Assembly: GCF_009870125.1 (NCBI RefSeq)
Contig: NC_046683.1
Coordinates: 930,001 to 994,000 of the forward strand
Source of the DNA: Drosophila pseudoobscura
Lineage: Eukaryota > Arthropoda > Insecta > Diptera > Drosophilidae
DNA length: 64,000 bases
Reading direction: 5' to 3'
A model generated the notes under the pieces. It ran no database searches and had not been told where the DNA came from. It saw only the letters and a program-made list of their open reading frames with translations. The position numbers were made by a program, and so were the translations under genes. This document shows, one piece after another, positions 28,401-37,100 of the stretch (position 1 is its first letter; every line of letters begins with the position of its first letter).

Positions 28401-29514
28401 GCAATTTCCGACTATGAAATGGTATATAGTATAGTGCCATATATGTAGTACATACCCGTGCATACTGCTCATATTGTAGTGCACAAAATGCGAATACACT
28501 GGCGAGTATATGTATGTATATGTAGCTACTACACATGGTATATCTACTCTATTGTAATCACACGAGCACTCGTACGTTGCGCTCTAAATAGGCAATCAAC
28601 AAGCATCGTTAAAGACTATATTCTATATTTAAGCATAATTTATAATCGAATGCAGAGGCACTTAGTATAAGAAGGAGCAATACTTCCATCTCCAGCCTGA
28701 AGGCGGCCCTGTTGCTCTGGCTATAACTATTAATTGTAATGCAATCAAGATATGCCTTAAACTACAATTTGTATAAATAAACATTTCCAACAATTGCGTC
28801 GATAGCATTTCTTTTCCACAAACCCCTCTTTTTGTTGGGGTGACTTTTCCCTAAAGAGCGGGATATGTGAGCTTCTTATTCGCACACCAACACCACGAGG
28901 CAGAGTGCGTAAGACAGAGACAGAGACAGAGACAGAGGGAGAGAGAGAATGAGTAGGCGCGTGGCTGGGGGTAGCCTAGCCATTTCAGGTAGCAATTTCA
29001 GTTCTTCCCTCTGTCTACTATAATGATCTGATCTGTTCCAGATTCGACAACCTGGTAGATATGGCCATTCTCTGTGATTCTGCTTTCTAGGTTTTCTTGT
29101 ATCTTGGGTGCGTGATTTTCGCCTTTTGTGGCCTCGATTCAGTAGGATATCACAGGAGCCGACACACTAAATCCTCTTCTCTTCTCTTGAGTATCGGGTA
29201 TAACAACATTTACTTGGATATCTTTCCAGGGCCGCGTGACGCGCAAACAGGGTAATCTTTAAGTTATAATTTGTACTCCTTCCAGAGTACTACGACTATT
29301 ACCATTAAGCTACATATTTTCAGTATATACATACATATGTATATCAGTATATTTCATGGTACATATTTCTGGATTTCTGGATTTAAGGGTTTTTCTTTTT
29401 TTTTTTGGGGGAAAAACACTCCATTCCCTTCCTAGTATTCTGCATTCTTCTGCATTTGGTCCCCTTTTATTCTTTCATTTTGGATAGGATAGGCCTAGAG
29501 CTCCAGGGCTCCTC

Positions 29515-29558
<44 letters not shown>

Positions 29559-29761
29559 TCGTTGGACCCTGTGTTCCAGTTTTGATTTCGGTTTGGTTCC
29601 GTTTCGGATCGCTGTTGGGTTGGTGGATTGGTGGGTTGGTGGGTTGGTGGGTTGGTGGGTGGTTCGGGTGTTTTGTGGTTCTGCTGCTGTTTCTGATTGT
29701 TTGTTAGTGGGTTGTTCTCTGGTGTTTCTCTGTTGATAAGAGTGCATTGGGCCTGACCCAT

Positions 29762-29815
<54 letters not shown>

Positions 29816-32727
29816 TCACACGGATATGGATACGGGTGGACGAGTGTGTGTGCGGCTGCCTCCGCATGTGTGTGTTTTCGTTGCACAACGCAGTTTTGTG
29901 TTCCATTCTCATTCTCATTCTCTTTTTATTTATTGTTACTTTTATTCGCCTTTTTTTGTTTTTAATGAAAGTTACTGTGGCTTCCACTGCTGTTGCTGTT
30001 GCTGTTTCTGCCACTGCCACTGCTGCTATCTGCGGTGGCAGCCCTTGCGGCTTAATCAACGCAAATGAGGAAGAAAAGAAATGAGAAGAAACCTCAGGGC
30101 ACAGCAACAGGCTGTACCACTGCCATGCCCCATGCCCCGTGCCCCGTGCCTACCCCGTGGGTCATTGTACTGTGTCCCCCCCACCCCCCATCCCGCATCC
30201 ACCATCCCGTCCGTAAGGATACTATAATAAATTCAGGGCAAGCCCAAAAAGGGCAGCCAGCGAACAGCACCAGGATACAAATATTTCATAAGTTTTTGAG
30301 GCAGAGCCAGAGGGGAATCCCCCCCTCTGCCCTGCCATTGCTTTATTTAGTGGAATACACACACACACGACGCCGAATAAATTTATTTGTGTGCACACAA
30401 AGAGGGGCAGAGCCAGAGGCAGAGGCAGAGGCAGCGATGGCTGAAGTGTGGTTGCCACTGCTGCCCGAGTGTCTGCACTTTTTATGAGCAATTTGATTTA
30501 TGCACTGAGCAAACAGACAGTGGGGCAGGCAGGCGTGTGGTGTGCTGTGGGGTGGCATCCACAAAAGTTGGCAAATGTGCAACAATGAAAATGCAACAAT
30601 TTGTAGTCTGTAATGTCAATTCAAGCGAAATCAATTGTGTTGTGTGCCATACCCATACACACACGCCACACACGGAAACAAGCGCAAATTGATGCAAATA
30701 CACTGACGGGAAGAGGAGGGGAGGGTCCCTGCCCCCCCCCTTGGATGACACACAACATAATCAAGAAAGGGATATGCCAGTGAGAAAGAGATAGTTAATT
30801 GAATATTCTATTCATGAGATACATTTCCATGCACGAGTGAAGATAAATACTCAGTGGAGAATGTGAAAGATACGAGCCTTAGTATGTACGGGTTTTCCTT
30901 CTTAAAGGTAAATCTCCCCCACATTCAGGTGGTCCGTGTAGAGAGGGTTTCCGTATTAATTTCCCTTTGGGTCACCCGAAAGAACGAACGTGGCAAAAGG
31001 CAGGGAAGGCAGTCCACCCGCACGGCAATCGTTTTCCACGGAACTTTGTAATTGGAATCATTATTCCGGAAAAACCTTACAACTCCCCCCCTTCCCTGCC
31101 TTCCGCACCCGTCCCATTGTTGTACCTTTTGCAAAAATTGAAATGAATGAACATTTTCGGGGCCAGAGATACAAGTACAAACACAAGATTTCCACAGAAC
31201 TAGGGAGGGAGAGACCAGTTTATGGGGTTTTTGCGCAAAAGTTGGCCGAGGGAGGGGAACACTTCAATGGAACAAAAATAAATGATCAGTGGAAAACACA
31301 TAAACAAAAGACAACCAGCCTCAGCGCCAGAGCTTCCGATTCGTTTCGGGAAAAAATGCAAATGGAAATGGAAAATCTAAGTAAATTTCCGCAGCAAAGA
31401 GAAAAAGAAAAACAATCACAGAAGCTGTACATGAGACTGTGAGATACCCTCTACTGCTCTCCTTTTTCTGGCTGGCATACATACGTATGTACATACATAC
31501 ATATGTACATATGTAGATGTGTATCTCTATAAAACAGAAAATCTTTCCAAAATGTGGCGAATATTGGAAACGTCCCCCTCCCCCTCCACCACCCCGTCCC
31601 CAACGAATACGGTTTTACATATTTAAAGCAATTTGATTTGGGAGGGGAACGTATTGCCAACGAAGATTCATTCCGAATATTTTGCATGCCCCCCCCCCCC
31701 CCCTCTCCGCACCCTTTGGCGGGGCGATTAAACAAACAATGAACCCGCGCCAACAGCTGTCTGTGTGTGTTTTTGTGTTTTTCTGCCTGTTTCCATGTTC
31801 GTGTTGTATGTGCAAGGGTGTGTGTGTGTGTGTGTGTGTGGGTGAGGGATTGGGCACAAAGATTTGTGCAACGGAATGGTAACACAATTGGCCAACATAG
31901 AGAGACAGACGGGCCAGAAGAAAGAGTAACAGCAGCAGCACACCACAAAAGGCATTTGGCAAAGGGAAAGCGTTTTTCCTGGGCCTCTGCCGCCTGTTGG
32001 CCGAAACTGGTTTCTGTGGCCCTTGCTTGCAACACACAGCCCCGGAAATCACTTTCCCTAATGAAGCGAGACCCGCGCACACTTACACTGGCACACACTC
32101 ACGAAAAAACACACACACACGGCAGCAGGGTTACAGTTACGATTATAAGCTGATAACAGTGTGCCACTGCCTCGATCGAAAGAGGAGAGGGGTGGGGTTA
32201 CTGGGACTGGGACTGGGACTGGAACAGGAATGGGAATTGGAATTGCGGTGCATTGGAATTCCAGAGTGTGGGAAGTATGGGATGCCTGGTTAGGCAGGAG
32301 GCGGCACGTGTTGGCAAACATAAACAGGCACACACACACAAACGACCACGCACTCGAAGATGCAATAGCGGCACGAACACACACACACACACGCATGCAC
32401 TCGCCTGCACCACTCTGACGAAATTTCCACACACACCCACACTCCTAAGCCCGCACACTCACGCACACAAATACCAGCAAAGAAATACAGGTTGAAAACA
32501 CGCACGCAAAAAATTTCGGTGTAGTCTTTTCCTTCCTTTGTTGTTTTTTGTGTTCTGTCTGTGGCAACGCCTGCAAATCGCTTTGGAGCAGGCATATTTA
32601 CCCCCGCAGCCACGCAGGCGAGTCACTTTATTTAAATTGTACCCTTTCGAAATGAATAACAATTTTAAATTTTAATTTTGTTTCGAGCAACACTTACAAA
32701 TTCTTGTTGTTCTGCCTCCGACGCCAT
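2374..32727 (-). CDS. Ptpmeg2: Ptpmeg2: CRAL-TRIO (Sec14) domain protein tyrosine phosphatase, 845 aa
   Basis: Eight coding exons, 5' to 3' on the minus strand: 32727-32698, 18643-18230, 18170-17940, 4673-3640, 3573-3410, 3189-2960, 2870-2663, 2600-2374. They sum to 2538 bases with every phase matching. Residues about 85-310 are a CRAL-TRIO lipid-binding module. Residues about 310-540 are a Gly/Thr/Ser/Ala-rich linker with a TGV repeat. Residues about 545-830 are a classical PTP domain: pTyr loop KNRY (Tyr about 580), WPD loop (Asp about 718) and P-loop HCSAGIGRTG (Cys about 763, Arg about 769). All catalytic residues are present. The closest relative is PTPN9/MEG2 (593 aa in human), a phosphatase that binds phosphoinositides and acts on secretory vesicles and signalling receptors; the extra length is the linker plus an Ala/Ser-rich N-terminal insert. 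The 10-residue first exon rests on a good Met codon, a GTAAGTG donor and correct phase, and is the least certain part. Shorter isoforms from promoters inside the big introns are possible. Confidence 0.92.
2663..2870 (-). CDS. Ptpmeg2: Ptpmeg2 coding exon 7 (WPD loop and catalytic P-loop)
   Basis: 208 bases. It holds WPDYGVPSS with the general-acid Asp, and VVHCSAGIGRTG with the nucleophilic Cys and the phosphate-binding Arg. The final Gly codon is split over the 62-base intron that follows. Confidence 0.96.
2960..3189 (-). CDS. Ptpmeg2: Ptpmeg2 coding exon 6 (PTP core)
   Basis: 230 bases. It encodes GPLPKTSHDFWRMIWEQ, then VIVMTTRVMERGRVKCGQYW, standard PTP motifs of the MEG2 subfamily. It ends in phase 0 at a GTGGGT donor. 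Confidence 0.95.
3410..3573 (-). CDS. Ptpmeg2: Ptpmeg2 coding exon 5 (PTP pTyr loop)
   Basis: 164 bases. It encodes the PTP motif KNRYTDVLCFDHSRV, the phosphotyrosine recognition loop, then DYINANFVDGYKQKNAYIST. Acceptor TTTGCAG, donor GTGCGG; the Gly codon is split with the next exon. Confidence 0.95.
3640..4673 (-). CDS. Ptpmeg2: Ptpmeg2 coding exon 4 (CRAL-TRIO end, linker, PTP start)
   Basis: 1034 bases, starting in phase 0 and ending after two bases of a codon. It opens with GGYPARLKKVLIVTAPLWFK, the conserved end of the Sec14 fold. A long linker follows (about residues 310-540) holding nine Thr-Gly-Val type repeats, then Gly/Ala/Ser-rich sequence. It ends with the first PTP helix (HGLVKEYTDI). 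The linker is the fast-changing part of the protein. Confidence 0.95.
4311..4391 (-). repeat. Ptpmeg2: 9-bp coding minisatellite (Thr-Gly-Val) in Ptpmeg2 linker
   Basis: Nine units of a GACTCCAGT-type 9-mer read on the + strand. The six at 4338-4391 are identical and the three at 4311-4337 differ by single changes. On the coding strand each unit reads Thr-Gly-Val, or a Val-Ala-Gly or Ser variant. The unit is a multiple of three, so copy changes keep the frame. Confidence 0.9.
5484..5517. repeat. (CCCCAA)n tandem repeat
   Basis: Five perfect CCCCAA units plus a CCCC tail. The G-rich strand is (TTGGGG)n and can in principle fold as a G-quadruplex. It is intronic in Ptpmeg2. Confidence 0.9.
6490..6865. 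repeat. Degenerate AAATACYAGAA repeat field
   Basis: About 370 bases in which AAATACTAGAA, AAATACCAGAA and close variants recur more than ten times at irregular spacing. There is no coding potential. It may be a decayed interspersed or satellite-like repeat; I cannot assign a family. Confidence 0.6.
9084..9117. repeat. Poly(G) run of 34 bases
   Basis: An uninterrupted run of 34 G on the + strand inside a Ptpmeg2 intron. The exact length may be unreliable in sequencing. Confidence 0.95.
11858..11915. repeat. Degenerate GTGAATCCA repeat
   Basis: About five imperfect units of GAATCCAGT / GAATCAATG type in tandem. Intronic. Confidence 0.6.
12951..12976. repeat. (CA)n microsatellite
   Basis: Dinucleotide CA run in a Ptpmeg2 intron, followed by more interrupted CA-rich sequence to about 13020. 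Confidence 0.9.
14103..14134. repeat. (AG)n microsatellite
   Basis: Perfect AG run, sixteen units, just after a CA-rich stretch. GAGA-factor binding is possible but is not shown by the sequence. Confidence 0.9.
16830..17047. promoter_or_regulatory. Cluster of GTTAAC / CTGTTA-TAACAG sites (possible intronic enhancer)
   Basis: Seven related sites occur in about 220 bases: 16830-16841, 16876-16883, 16914-16919, 16927-16934, a perfect 14-bp palindrome CTGTTAGCTAACAG at 16959-16972, 17005-17011 and 17040-17047. The half-site TAAC(A/G)G resembles the MYB core YAACNG. Clustering of a palindromic motif in an intron is typical of an enhancer, but the binding protein is unknown. Confidence 0.35.
17940..18170 (-). 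CDS. Ptpmeg2: Ptpmeg2 coding exon 3 (CRAL-TRIO core)
   Basis: 77 codons, phase 0 to 0. It encodes PARTSSGAAIALFTANRH, then GLVFIYDMSGSKYSNFD and SQKILTLLK, a typical Sec14 lipid-pocket strand and helix. The donor GTGAGT opens a 13.3-kb intron in the middle of the CRAL-TRIO domain. Confidence 0.95.
18230..18643 (-). CDS. Ptpmeg2: Ptpmeg2 coding exon 2 (CRAL-TRIO N-terminal helices)
   Basis: 138 codons, phase 0 to 0, acceptor TTTCAG, donor GTAAGA. It begins AVQQFIDLC. An insert rich in Ala, Ser and Thr, with polymorphic-looking repeats, separates this from the CRAL-TRIO N-terminal helices (AVKFLYARKFDIPRAVSLYE and following). It ends in the first strand of the lipid-binding fold (GKFTIL). The open frame continues upstream of the acceptor to 18832, but that part lacks homology and is intron. 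Confidence 0.92.
19454..19485. repeat. (TC)n microsatellite
   Basis: Perfect TC run in the first intron of Ptpmeg2. Confidence 0.9.
26169..26196. repeat. (GT)n microsatellite
   Basis: Perfect GT run in the first intron of Ptpmeg2. Confidence 0.85.
27092..27199. repeat. Imperfect direct repeat pair, about 83-bp spacing
   Basis: The 25-mer at 27092-27116 recurs at 27175-27199 with 22 of 25 bases the same (core TTTATCGC, then GACTTTCT). Weaker copies of parts lie between. It looks like an old tandem duplication. Confidence 0.6.
29519..29555. repeat. (TC)n microsatellite
   Basis: A TC run about 36 bases long. It starts a repeat-dense 300-base stretch in the first intron of Ptpmeg2. Confidence 0.9.
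29621..29663. repeat. GTTGGTGG tandem repeat
   Basis: Five units of an 8-base GTTGGTGG-type repeat with small changes; G-rich. Confidence 0.8.
29765..29809. repeat. (CA)n microsatellite
   Basis: A 45-base perfect CA run, the longest dinucleotide CA array I see in the window. Confidence 0.95.
32698..32727 (-). CDS. Ptpmeg2: Ptpmeg2 coding exon 1
   Basis: It encodes the ten residues MASEAEQQEF and ends in phase 0 at a GTAAGTG donor. The next phase-0 acceptor with homology is 14.1 kb away at 18643. It is AT-flanked, as expected for a 5' UTR just upstream. Supported by phase and splice site only, since a 10-residue exon carries little homology. Confidence 0.75.
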
Positions 32728-33897
32728 TATTGATATATTGAATATTGATATATATGTTTGTGTGATATTATATTTATTGGCGATATTCTTTTTGGCGAAA
32801 ATATTTCTGCGGTATAATCATAACTTTTCGTAACTTAGAAAAAAATTCGCTTTATTTGTGTGTTGTTTCAACAACAACAACACTGTTGTGTTGTCGTTGT
32901 TCGCGCCGTTTAACATTTCCACCGCATACAGTGTGAGGATTTATCGATAAGATATACGGTCTGACCCTCAGAAAAATACCGAAATACGTCATGATTTTCA
33001 AAATATACTGACGAATTATGTGTATTCAAGTTCCATAATATTCCATCCCTTTTGATATTCGGCTGAATATTAGCAGCTAGCTAAGACCCTCAGCTCAGAA
33101 CTCATAATTTTATCCGATTATAAAATCGGTTTCCTACAAGAATAGCTAAATTTAAGTTTGCATCTTGATTGCATTTCGTATAAAATCAGGTTTAATCAAA
33201 ACCGGTCAACAGCAATTACCACTACATTCATTTCTTGACATGGTAACTACGCGCTAAGTACATTTTTGCTATATACATATTAACTACATTTTAGGTAGTT
33301 ACCAAAAGCGACACCTTTGTGTACGCATCAGGAATTTTTGCCCGTTTCTTTTTCATATAAACCCCATGGAAGCGCCAGTGTGAAAAACCTCCGTCATCCG
33401 TTGTTCACGCCTTTTAACATTTGCATCCCATACCACCCCGACTACGTCATTTTGGCTAGTTCTTGCAGTTGCAACCGAACACGTACGAGCGCAGGGCATG
33501 TAAAGCCGGACCATAAAATACAATGGCAGACAAGGGCAACCTTAATATACCAAGATCATTTCCGATTGTTTACTACATCGATATTCTGTGCAAAATTCTA
33601 CTACCGGTGAACGTCACAAGTATATTTTGCTCTGCTTTTATATTGTACGACCTTTAATTGACTGATTTCATATGAGAACCATTACAGACCATTCAGGATC
33701 GATTTATATACCATAGATGAAAAGCAAAATTTTTAAAACAGAAGACACCGATATTATCGGATGGTTGCAGTACAGTGTGACTGGCGCCAAATTCAAACGA
33801 TATTTCTTTTTAATATTTTTTAATAAATAAAACTAACTAAATACAAGAAAAAAAATTGGTTCGTGTTTGCTGTTTCACTGTTCCCTGCTCAGGGGAT
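32728..33897. other. Intergenic: Ptpmeg2 5' UTR/promoter and acyltransferase 3' end
   Basis: 1.17 kb between two head-to-tail genes. It contains the DRE promoter, a diverged second copy of part of it (33401-33433), and three CAGTGTGA sites (32929, 33374, 33775). ATTAAA hexamers on the gene strand about 75 bases past the acyltransferase stop (33819-33824) may be its polyadenylation signal. No coding gene is supported. Confidence 0.6.
32929..32949 (-). promoter_or_regulatory. Ptpmeg2: Ptpmeg2 promoter motifs: DRE and Motif-1-like element
   Basis: A perfect DRE palindrome TATCGATA sits at 32942-32949, 215 bases upstream of the Ptpmeg2 ATG. Beside it, 32929-32938 reads CCTCACACTG on the gene strand, close to the Drosophila Motif 1 (TCACACT). 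These are known core-promoter elements of broadly expressed, TATA-less fly genes. No TATA box is seen. The start site is therefore probably between about 32920 and 32740. Confidence 0.6.
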
Positions 33898-34197
33898 CTA
33901 AACCTTTGACAGCTCCTCGGTGGTGCTTCCGGGCGAGGGCGTGATCTCTGCCTCAGTCTCCACTGTAGCAGAGCTTCCACTGACAGGGGCAGGAGCAGGG
34001 TCAGAGGCGGTAGGCGCGGCTTCCTTGACCTCCGGGGCGGCACTCTTGGCCAGATCGCCGGGCGAGGGCTTCTTGGGCGGAGATTTGGAGCCACCAAAGA
34101 TGGCCTTCTCGATGCCCAGGATGGGGGCCTCAAAGGCCAGCGTCGCGAATATGGAGGCCGTCAGGGTGATGCCAAAGTCATGCCACCAGCGAAGAAT
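33898..34197 (-). CDS. Acyltransferase coding exon 6 (last helix and tail)
   Basis: 100 codons including the TAG stop at 33898-33900. A last membrane helix (FGITLTASIFATLAFEAPIL) is followed by a tail of about 70 residues rich in Pro, Ala, Ser, Lys and Glu. Confidence 0.93.
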   Translation of the reverse strand: MLRWWHDFGITLTASIFATLAFEAPILGIEKAIFGGSKSPPKKPSPGDLAKSAAPEVKEAAPTASDPAPAPVSGSSATVETEAEITPSPGSTTEELSKV

Positions 34198-37100
34198 CTG
34201 CAAGCGAGAGATTCGAAAGGGTAATGAGGGAGAGCAGAGAGAGCCGAGAGAGAGAAACACTTACCGCATCGTAGTTAGAGAAATGGGTGTCGGTCTGGAG
34301 GCGGGCGGCATTCACCAGCTGGACGATGCGATGGATGACGTACATGCAGTAGGTGAGACGACTGAAGCCTGTGAAGAAGCTCCACGAGAGGAAGTCGTTG
34401 ATCAGGCCACCGTGTCCGTTGTAGCAGGCCCACACGATCCATCCGATGGACAGAGCCCAGGAGGAGCGGCTGAGCGGCTCGAATAAGGCGCCCTCGATCA
34501 GCGGCGAGTTGGGTGTTCCGGGCAGGATGCGCCAGTAGGGACCCCACATATCCGCCAGCATGGTGCCGAAGGCCACCGTCCAGCCAACGACCACCCAGAC
34601 CTTGGCCAGCGGGATCTGTCGTCCGCGGTTGCGGGTGAACAGGAAATAGCCAAAGATCACGCCAATCAGCCACGTGGGTATGCGCGTGTGGGTGGGATAG
34701 TAGGTCATCTTCTGCCGCAGATCCACATGATCGTCCTGCACGCGGAACAGGGTGAAGTCCTCCAGCATGAAGGTGATAAAGGTTCCGGCAAGGCAGATCA
34801 GACCGAAGATCGAGATGGGTATTAGGGCCTTCTTGCCCCACTTCCACAGCGGAATGAGGAACAGGGGCGATAGGAAGTACAGCTGCGTATCGACAGCCAG
34901 ATACCAGGATTGTGACACGCACTAGAAATTCAGAGAGAGATTCAGACTATCAGTTCCAGAGTTTCAGAGCTTCAGTTTCAGAGATTGGACACGACACTCA
35001 CAATGTGATAGGGGTAGGCATAGTTCTGGATATAGACGAGCGTCGCCCACCAGGAGTCCTCGCAGCGCTTGTCCTGGGTGCCCAGCTTGAACCACATGGG
35101 TCCCTCGCCGGAGTACTTGTACAGCGACATAATGTACAGCACCACAACGGCCACCACCGGTGTGAGCCGAATATACCGATGGAAGTACATCATCGGTATG
35201 TTCAGCTTGCCCTTCGTTCTCTCCAGCTCACGGAAGGCGCCCCAGCACATCAGCAGACCGGACATGAAGAAGAACGTGTCCACGCAAAGGGATCCGTTCT
35301 GGACGAGCATCGAGTAGGGGGTCTCCACCCACGTGTAGAATTTATTCCGATTGATGTGCGGCAGGTCGTAGAAAGTCATGTATCCATGCCCGAACACCAC
35401 CCACATCATGCTGAAGCAACGAAGGCCGTTCAAACAGTGGATCACATTCGGATTGTTCACCTTCTTCACCGTGAAGATCTTCGGGGCATTGTGCAGTACA
35501 GAGAAGGCGATCAGAAGTGGCCTCTTGGGAGCTACACAACAACAATAAAATCAAAACAAAAAAATACAAGATCATTCATAAGCACGAGAATTCCATAGGG
35601 TATGATTTGGATGATTGCCTTACCCTTTTTGCGGGTCTGTATGTAGTCATAGACACTGCTGGCAATCATAAAGAACACAATCGTCGAGAAGAAGATGCTG
35701 TCGAAAGGAGTGAAGGATAAATATACAATACACAATCAATTCCACTCCATTGATTGATTTAATTAATTAGAAAAGCTACTCTACTCTAAGGTAGACTCTT
35801 ATCACAGTCCAAGAACGGTACTTCAATTCTCTTTGTTATCTTATCTGGGAATGGGCCTATTGTTTTCAATTTTCAGTTCCACTTTTGATTTGGCATTTTG
35901 CCAAAACTTCCTGATTCCGGATTACCTATTCAATATCTGTTCCACGGAGAAATCTCTCTATCGCAACAACGGTGGCCCTTCGGCTTCGCATAATAATAAT
36001 ACTTTATCCCAACTGTTTTATATCCGTTTTAGGCTAGTATGTATATCTCACCATTCCCTCCCATCTAAATCTATAAAATCACAAAGAAGTCTCTCTTCTC
36101 CCTTCTGTTCCATTGTCCCATCTAAAAATCGATCACTTACATGGCAAATATGTCAATGCCTCGCAGTGTGATGGGGGCATCGTATTTGCATCGGGTCTGG
36201 GTGACCATATCGACATCCATAGAGACGACATCGTCGCCATAGAAGTGGCTGATCACATCCTTGAGCAGGGCATCCGTCTTCTTGGGTCTGCAGGTGCTGG
36301 GAATGCAGATGCCGAGCTCGAAGATCTCGGGATCGGTCTGCTTGTAGCTGATGCGCGATGATTGGAACTCTTCGCCTCGTTTCTTGACATCCTTGTAGAA
36401 CATGGTGATGTTCAGGGTCGCCAGGCAGTACTGCCCGCGGATCTCGTCCCCGTAGGTGTTGGTGGCGGCCACGCACTCCTCGTACTGCCCCATGCTGATC
36501 GTGTGGCCCCAGAACAGGCCCATGGGCAGGCGGCCCCAAGTGTCAGGAACTGCAAAGGGAAACAGAACAGAGGGTGAGTCGTCATCGTCTCCACGCTTAA
36601 TCTCCCCACCCCACACAAAAGACCATGGACAAATCTGGACTATATCGCCATGCTTATCGATATCGATGGCCCCGCCTGCATTGGGGATTTGCAGCGATAG
36701 CCAGGAGCGAGATTAGGTTCTGGTTTTTCCCCAAACTTCTACGATTATATTGTGCAATTAACCAGAAGGTGCCTCCACCGGTGTTTTCTTGCATAACGTT
36801 CACTGATTTATTGACCCCATAAAATGCACTCTTTGGTACATTTACTGGACGGCGGGGTACTCTATCGATACATATATGTAGAACATGAAATACGATCGAA
36901 TCGAATCGAATGATTGCAAAATGCATGCAAATGGAAATCATTTAGAAAAGGACTTATTTTCTGTTTTTCGAGATCTTTATCGTAATCCCATCCCGAATGC
37001 CATTAACCAGATCTTATCGCCGGAAAAAATGCCACCCAAAGAATGGGGACAATCAAATTTTGATTTGTTATGCGATGATTAAGGGTAGTATAACAATTGA

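Larger units (their letters stand above)
18644..32697 (-). other. Ptpmeg2: 14.1-kb first intron of Ptpmeg2
   Basis: It runs from the GTAAGTG donor at 32697 to the TTTCAG acceptor at 18644. I found no nested gene on either strand. It contains many CA, GA and TC microsatellites, a CGG/CGT-rich block at 19990-20070, an imperfect 84-bp tandem pair (27092-27199) and a TC/GTTGGTGG/CA composite repeat (29519-29809). Recurrent ACATACATATGTA-type palindromes are scattered through it. Confidence 0.7.

Noticed and set aside
29475..30107. 210-codon minus-strand frame
   Set aside because: It is made of CA/TC microsatellite translations and shows no real protein features.
31451..32098. 215-codon minus-strand frame
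   Set aside because: His/Thr-rich from CA repeats, no conserved motif, inside the first intron of Ptpmeg2.
33317..33610. 97-codon + strand frame between Ptpmeg2 and the acyltransferase
   Set aside because: Part of it is the duplicated promoter segment; no homology and no supporting signals.
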